Source of the DNA: Neoechinorhynchus agilis
Taxonomy: Eukaryota; Acanthocephala
Direction: 5' to 3'
Length of the DNA: 64,000 bases
NCBI GenBank assembly: GCA_051530055.1
Contig: CM121342.1
Span: 10,168,001 to 10,232,000, forward strand
Position numbers and translations under genes: made by a program
Shown: piece after piece, positions 56,351-64,000 of the stretch
Layout: every line of letters starts with the position of its first letter
Numbering within the stretch: position 1 is the stretch's first letter
Notes under the pieces: generated by a model
Database searches by the model: none
What the model saw: only the letters and a program-made list of their open reading frames with translations
Told to the model about the DNA's origin: nothing

Positions 56351-56919
56351 ATTTAACAAATTTAACAATCGCTTCATTTCAACCCTCATCTTGTTCCACT
56401 GGAAAACATTTCAATTGAATAAAACCAATGATAAAAAAATGACCAGTGCCGGAGGATATTTCAACACTACTACTATTCTCAATGGCGAATAGTAACACAC
56501 TCGAGTTTTATTGAAATCAATCCTTCTCAAGCATCTAAAAATGGATTTGGTGGGGGTACCTAAGTTGGTAGCCTTGACTCGGGTGCGCGGGACCATCAAT
56601 CCCCGAGGTGATATTTCACCAACCCTGCGTTTCAAGGCTTCAGTCTCCTACTCAAGCATCTAAAAATAGACGCGGTAGGAGTACTTAAGTTGGAAGCCCG
56701 CGACGCGAGGTTACGTCCCCAATGCGGAGAACCCATGGAGATTTGCATATAACCACTACCATTAATCAAGAAGACGGAATAAAAGTGTTATTTGGGCAGG
56801 CATGCATGTGATTTTCTTCCCGATCTCAAGGTACGGAGATCAGCCTCCATAAGAAGTCGATGCGGGAGAGAAGGCAAAACGAATGTTTGAATTCATAAGA
56901 TAAAATAAATATCCAATGC
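56351..56919. other. GC-richer repeated sequence between LINE 2 and satellite
   Basis: It contains two direct copies of a block of about 50 bp, starting CTCAAGCATCTAAAAAT at 56526 and 56651 and including GTA(C/G)TTAAGTTGG-AGCC and similar. The stretch is unusually GC-rich for the region (for example GCCCGCGACGCGAGG). It may be the 3' untranslated region of LINE 2 or a decayed non-coding RNA gene. No open frame. Confidence 0.4.
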
Positions 56920-59900
56920 GCAAGCAAATAAGAATAAATTACAGCAAAACACAGCTACGAATAACAAATCAGACAAAAAAACATTAAGAACGCACTCGCG
57001 ACAATAAACACGGGTTGGCGAATGAACATAAACGGTCACCCGCTTACGGAAACGTACGCAAATGAGAATAAATTACAGCAACACACAGCTACGAATAACA
57101 AATAAGACAAAAAACATTCAGAACGCATTCGCGATAATAAACACGAGTTGGAACATGAACATAAACGGTAACCCGCTTACGGAAACGTACGCAAATGAGA
57201 ATAAATTACAGGAACACACAGCTACGAATAACAAATAAGACAAAAAACATTGAGAACGCATTCGCGCTAATAAACCTGAGTTGGCGCATGAACATAAACG
57301 GTCACCCGGTTACGGAAACGTACGCAAATGAGAATAAATTACAGCAACACACAGCTACGAATAACAAATAAGGCAAAAAACATTGAGAACGCATTCGCGC
57401 TAATAAACCCGAGTTGGCGCATGAACATAAACGGTAACCCGGTTACGGATACGTACGCAAATGAGAATAAATTACAGCAAAACACAGCTACGAATAACAA
57501 ATAAGACAAAAAACATTGAGAACGCATTCGCGCTTATAAACCCGAGTTGGCGCATGAACATAAACGGTCACCAGGTTACGGAAACGTACGCAAATGAGAA
57601 TAAATTACAGCTACACAGAGCTACGAATAACAAATAAGAAAAAAAACATTCAGAACGAATTCGCGATAATAAACACGAGTTGGCGCATCAACATAAACGG
57701 TCACCCGGTTACGCAAACGTACGCAAATGAGAAAAAATTACAGCAACACACAGCTAAGAATAACAAATAAGACAAAAAACATTGAGAACGCATTCGCGCT
57801 AATAAACCTGAGTTGGCGCATGAACATAAACGGTCACCCGGTTACGGAAACGTACGCAAATGAGAATAAATTACAGCAACACACAGCTACGAATAACAAA
57901 TAAGACAAAAAACATTGAGAACGCATTCGCGCTAATAAACCCGAGTTGGCGCATGAACATAAACGGTCACCCGAGTTGCAGAAACGTACGCAAATGAGAA
58001 TAAATTACAGCAACACACAGCTACGAATAACAAATAAAGCAAAAAACATTGAGAACGCATTCGCGCTAATAAACCCGAGTTGGCGCATGAACATAAACAG
58101 TAACCCGGTTACGGATACGTACGCAAATGAGAATAAATTACAGCTACACAGAGCTACGAATAACAAATAAGACAAAAAACATTGAGAACGCATTCGCGCT
58201 AATAAACCCGAGTTGGCGCATGAACATAAACGGTCACCCGGTTACGGAAACGTACGCAAATGAGAATAAATTACAGCTACACAGAGCTACGAATAACAAA
58301 TAAGAAAAAAAACATTCAGAACGAATTCGCGATAATAAACACGAGTTGGCGCATGAACATAAACGGTCACCCGGTTACGCAAACGTACGCAGATGAGAAT
58401 AAATTACAGCAAAACACAGCTACGAATAACAAATCAGACAAAAAACATTAAGAACGCACTCGCGACAATAAACACGGGTTGGCGAATGAACATAAACGGT
58501 CACCCGCTTACGGAAACGTACGCAAATGAGAATAAATTACAGCAAAACACAGCTACGAATAACAAATAAGACAAAAAACATTCAGAACGCATTCGCGATA
58601 ATAAACCCGAGTTGGCGCATGAACATAAACGGTCACGCGGTTACGGAAACGTACGCAAATGAGAATAAATTACAGCAACACACAGCTACGAATAACAAAT
58701 AAGACAAAAAACATTCAGAACGCATTCGCGATAATAAACCCGAGTTGGCGCATGAACATAAACGGTCACCCGCTTACGGAAACGTACGCAAATTAGAATA
58801 AATACCAGAAAAACACAGCTACGAATAACAAATAAGACAAAAAAATTCAGAACGAACTCGCGATAATAAACACGAGTTGGCGCATGAACATAAACGGTCA
58901 CCCGCTTACGGAAACGTACGCAAATGAGAATAAATTACAGCAACACACAGCTACGAATAACAAATAAGACAAAAAACATTCAGAACGAATTCGTGATAAT
59001 AAACCCGAGTTGGCGCATGAACATAAACGGTCACCCGGTTACGGATACGTACGCAAATTAGAATAAATACAGGAAAAACACAGCTACGAATAACAAATAA
59101 GACAAAAAAATTCAGAACGAACTCGCGATAATAAACCCGAGTTGGCGCACGAACATAAACGGTCACCCGGTTACGGAAACGTACGCAAATGAGAATAAAT
59201 TACAGCAACACACAGCTACGAATAACAAATAAGACAAAAAACATTCAGAACGCATTCGCGATAATAAACACGAGTTGGAACATGAACATAAACGGTAACC
59301 CGCTTACGGAAACGTACGCAAATGAGAATAAATTACAGGAACACACATCAACGAATAACAAATAAGACAAAAAACATTCAGAACGAATTCGCGATAATAT
59401 ACACGAGTTGGCGCATGAACATAAACGGTAACCCGCTTACGGAAACGTACGCAAAAGAGAATAAATTACAGCAACACACAGCTAAGAATAACAAATAAGA
59501 CAAAAAACATTGAGAACGCATTCGCGCTAATAAACCTGAGTCGGCGCATGAACATAAACGGTCACCCGGTTACGGAAACGTACGCAAATGAGAATAAATT
59601 ACAGCAACACACAGCTACGAATAACAAATAAGGCAAAAAACATTGAGAACGCATTCGCGCTAATAAACCCGAGTTGGCGCATGAACATAAACGGTCACCC
59701 GGTTACAGATACGTACGCAAATGAGGAGAAAACATTACAGCAAAACACAGCTACGAATAACAAATAAGACAAAAAACATTCAGAACGAATCCGCGATAAT
59801 AAACCCGAGTTGGCGCATGAACATAAACGGTCACCTGGTTACGGAAACGTACGCAAATGAGAATAAATTACAGCTACACAGAGCTACGAATAACAAATAA

Positions 59901-62900
59901 GAAAAAAAACATTCAGAACGAATTCGCGATAATAAACACGAGTTGGCGCATGAACATAAACGGTCACCCGGTTACGCAAACGTACGCAAATGAGAAAAAA
60001 TTACAGCAAAACACAGCTACGAATAACAAATAAGACAAAAAAAATTAAGAACGCACTCGCGATAATAAACACGAGTTGACGCATGAACATAAACGGTCAC
60101 CCGGTTACGGAAACGTACGCAAATGAGAATAAATTACAGCAACATACAGCTACGAATAACAAATCCGACAAAAAACATTCAGAACGCATTCGCGGTAATA
60201 AACACGAGTTGGCGTATGAACATAAACGGTCACCCGCTTACGGAAACGTACGCAAATGAGAATAAATTACAGCAACAAACAGCTACGAATAACAAATAAG
60301 ACAAAAAAACATTGAGAACGCATTCGCGCTAATAAACACGAGTTGGCGCATGAACATAAACGGTCACCCGCTTACGGAAACGTACGCAAATGAGAAAAAA
60401 TTACAGCAAAACACAGCTACGAATAACAAATAAGACAAAAAACATTCAGAACGAATCCGCGATAATAAACCCGAGTTGGCGCATGAACACAAACGGTCAC
60501 CCGCTTACGGAAACGTACGCAAATGAGAATAAATTACAGCAAAACACAGCTTCGAATAACAAATAAGACAAAAAACATTCAGAACGCATTCGCGCTAATA
60601 AACACGAGTTGGCGCATGAACATAAACGGTCACCCGCTTACGGAAACGTACGCAAATGAGAATAAATTACAGCAACACACGGCTACGAATAACAAATAAG
60701 ACAAAAAACATTCAGAACGCATTCGCGCTAATAAACCCTAGTTGGCGCATGAACATAAACGGTCACCCGGTTACGGAAACGTACGCAAATGAGAATAAAT
60801 TACAGCAAAACACAGCTACGAATAACAAATAAGACAAAAAAACATTCAGAACGAATTCGCGATAATAAACCCGAGTTGGCGCATGAACATAAACGGTCAC
60901 CCGGTTACGGAAACGTACGCAAATGAGAATAAATTACAGCAAAACATAGCTACGAATAACAAATAAGACAAAAAACATTGAAAACGCATTCACGCTAATA
61001 AACACGAGTTGGCGCATGAACATAAACGGTTACCCGCTTACGGAAACGTACGCAAATTAGAATAAATTACAGCAACACACAGCTACGAATAACAAATAAG
61101 ACAAAAAACATTCAGAACGAATTCGTGATAATAAACCCGAGTTGGCGCATGAACATAAATGGTCACCCGGTTACGGATACGTACGCAAATGAGAATAAAT
61201 TACAGCAACACACAGCTACGAATAACAAATAAGACAAAAAACATTCAGAACGCACTCGCGATAATAAACACGAGTTGGCGCATGAACATAAACGGTCACC
61301 CGGTTACGGAAACGTACGCAAATTAGAATAAATTAGAGCAAAACACAGCTACGAATAACAAATAAGACAAAAAACATTCAGAACGAATTCGCGATAATAA
61401 ACACGAGTTGGCACATGAACATAAACGGTCACCCGGTTACGGAAACGTACACAAATGAGAATAAATTACAGCAACACACAGCTACGAATAACAAATAAGA
61501 CAAAAAACATTAAGAACGAATTCGCGATAATAAACCCGAGTTGGCGCATGAACATAAACGGTAACCCGCTTACGGAAACGTACGCAAATGAGAATAAATT
61601 ACAGGAACACACAGCAACGAATAACAAATAAGACAAAAAACATTCAGAACGAATTCGCGATAATAAACACGAGTTGGCACATGAACATAAACGGTCACCC
61701 GGTTACGGAAACGTACACAAATGAGAATAAATTACAGCAACACACAGCTACGAATAACAAATAAGACAAAAAACATTAAGAACGAATTCGCGATAATAAA
61801 CCCGAGTTGGCGCATGAACATAAACGGTCACCCGCTTACGGAAACGTACGCAAATGAGAATAAATTACAGGAACACACAGCTACGAATAACAAATAAGAC
61901 AAAAAACATTCAGAACGCATTCGCGCTAATAAACACGAGTTGGCGCATGAACATAAACGGTCACCCGCTTACGGAAATGTACACAAATGAGAAAACATTA
62001 CAGCAAAACACAGCTACGAATAACAAATAATACAAAAAACATTCAGAACGCACTCGCGATATTAAACACGAGTTTGCGCATGAACATAAACGGTCACCCG
62101 CTTACGGAAACGTACGCAAATGAGAATAAATTACAGCAACACACAGCAAAGAATAACAAATAAGACAAAAAACATTCAGAACGAATTCGCGATAATAAAC
62201 CCGAGTTGGCGCATGAACATAAACGGTCACCCGGCTACGGAAACGTACGCAAATGAGAATAAATTACAGCAACACACAGCTACGAATAACAAATAAGACA
62301 AAAAACATTAAGAACGCATTCGCGCTAATAAACACGCGTTGGCGCATGAACATGAACGGTCACCCGGTTACGGAAACGTACGCAAATAAGAATAAATTAC
62401 AGAAAAACACAGCTACGAATAACAAATAAGACAAAAAAAATTCAGAACGCATTCGCGCTAATAAACACGAGTTGGCGCATGAACATAAACGGTCACCCGC
62501 TTACGGAAACGTACGCAAATGAGAATAAATTACAGCAACACACAGCTACGAATAACAAATAAGACAAAAAACATTCAGAACGCACTCGCGATAATAAACA
62601 CGAGTTGGCGCATGAACATAAACGGTCACCCGCTTACGGAAACGTACGCAAATGAGAATATATTTCAGCAACACACAGCTACGAATAACAAATAAGACAA
62701 AAAACATTGAAAACGCATTCGCGGTAATAAACCCGAGTTGGCGCATGAACATAACCGGTCACCCGGTTACGGAAACGTACGCCAATGAGAATAAATTACA
62801 GCTACACAGAGCGACGAATAACAAATAAGAAAAAAAACATTCAGAACGAATTCGCGATAATAAACCCGAGTTGGCGCACGAACATAAACGGTCACCCGGT

Positions 62901-64000
62901 TACGGAAACGCACGCAAATGAGAATAAATTACAGCAACACACAGCTACGAATAACAAATATGACAAAAAACATTCAGAACGAATTCGCGATAATAAACCC
63001 GAGTTATCGCATGAAAATAAACGGTCGCGCGGTTACGGAAACGTACGCAAATGAGAATAAATTACAGCAACACACAGCTACGAATAAGAAATACGACAAA
63101 AAAACATTGAGAACGCATTCGTGGTAATAAACACGAGTTGGCGCATCAACATAAACGGTCACCCGGTTACGGAAACGTACGCAAATGAGAATAAATTACA
63201 GCAACACACAGCTACGAATAACAAATAAGACAAAAAAAAATTGAGAACGCATTCGCGCTAATAAACCTGAGTTGGCGCATGAACATAAACGGTCACCCGC
63301 TTACGGAAACGTACGCAAATGAGAAAACATTACAGCAACACACAGCTACGAATAACGAATAAGACAAAAAACATTGAGAACGCATTCGCGCTAATAAACC
63401 CGAGTTGGCGCATGAACATAAACGGTAACCCGGTTACGGATACGTACGCAAATGAGAATAAATTACAGCAAAATACAGCTACGAATAACAAATAAGACAA
63501 AAAACATTGAGAACGCATTCGCGCTAATAAACCCGAGTTGGCGCATTAACGCAAGCAAAGTCACCCAGTTACGGAAACGTACGCAAATGAGAATAAATTA
63601 CAGCAACTTTTGTACGAATAACAAATAAGACAAAAAACATTGAGAACGCATTCGCGCTAATAAACCCGAGTTGGCGCATTAACATAAACGGTCACCCGGT
63701 TACGGAAACGTACGCAAATGAGAATAAATTACAGCAACACACAGCTACGAATAACAAATAAGACAAAAAACATTGAGAACGCATTCGCGCTAATAAACCC
63801 GAGTTGGCGCATGAACATAAACGGTCACCCGGTTACGGATACGTACGCAAATGAGAATAAATTGCTGCAAAACACAGCTACGAATAACAAATGAGACAAA
63901 AAACATTGAGAACGCATTCGCGCTAATAAACCCGAGTTGGCGCATGAACATAAACGGTCACCCGGTTACGGAAACGTACGCAAATGAGAATAAATTACAG
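56920..64000. repeat. CpG-dense satellite, 133-bp monomers
   Basis: About 53 tandem monomers run to the window edge and presumably beyond. The period of 133 bp is seen from AATGAGAATAAATTACAG at 57061 and 57194, and so on. Each unit contains ACGAATAACAAATAAGACAA, CATTCAGAACGCATTCGCGA, GAGTTGGCGCATGAACATAA and GGTCACCCG(C/G)TTACGGAAACG. I count 11 CpG in the typical unit, far denser than in the 70-bp satellite. Two subtypes recur: CATTGAG with CGCGCTAATAAACCC, and CATTCAG with CGCGATAATAAACAC. They alternate in patches. Runs of open codons through several monomers are by-products of the repeat and are not genes. Confidence 0.95.

Noticed and set aside
57339-63518. Many 60-89 codon frames in the terminal repeat, some with hydrophobic segments
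   Set aside because: They arise from the 133-bp satellite read in different frames. The period is not a multiple of three, so none can be a repeated protein.
56920-64000. CENP-B box-like TTCG and CGGG pieces in the 133-bp monomer
   Set aside because: The spacing between the two conserved parts does not fit the CENP-B consensus on either strand.

Overview
The window is a piece of an AT-rich nuclear genome from an animal, probably a small-bodied invertebrate. This rests on the gene set (PRC2 subunit Suz12, a BRPF-like PZP protein, Cdt1, Tel2, Beclin, GLD-2, UQCC1, ZPR1, a Tctex dynein light chain, an M1-type membrane ectopeptidase), on GT-AG introns that are mostly only about 35-60 nt long, and on two APE-type LINEs, a Tc1/mariner relative, fold-back elements and large satellites. 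I cannot name the phylum. Short introns and compact genes would suit several parasitic or miniaturised lineages.

Layout. 0.4-3.1 kb: a BRPF-like PHD protein and a small unknown gene, both on the minus strand. 3.3-8.4 kb: a decayed LINE carrying a 854-bp GC-rich Tc1/mariner deletion derivative and a palindromic insertion. 8.4-10 kb: unrecognised decayed sequence. 10-15 kb: a WDR5-like WD40 gene, a small secreted-peptide candidate, a Tctex light chain and Suz12. 15-15.9 kb: fold-back elements. 15.9-18.5 kb: a 447-bp tandem array. 19.7-24 kb: Cdt1 and Tel2, convergent. 24.5-31.1 kb: an AT-rich satellite of about 70 bp with a higher-order pattern and an internal inversion. 31.5-33.9 kb: UQCC1 and ZPR1, head to tail. 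34.8-39.4 kb: an M1-family protein that has lost its zinc-binding motif. 39.6-44.8 kb: three small unknown genes. 47.1-48.4 kb: GLD-2. 49-50.2 kb: a multi-pass membrane protein. 51.2-52.8 kb: Beclin-1, with its C-terminus not found. 53-56.4 kb: a second decayed LINE. 56.9 kb to the end: a CpG-dense 133-bp satellite running off the window.

The genes are housekeeping functions and do not form one pathway. Loose themes are chromatin (BRPF-like, WDR5-like and Suz12 within 15 kb) and genome maintenance (Cdt1 next to Tel2). I did not find a convincing new multi-gene system. The observations most worth checking are the pseudo-M1 peptidase, the 447-bp array with a conserved splice-donor-like core, the GC-rich transposon, and the two satellites.
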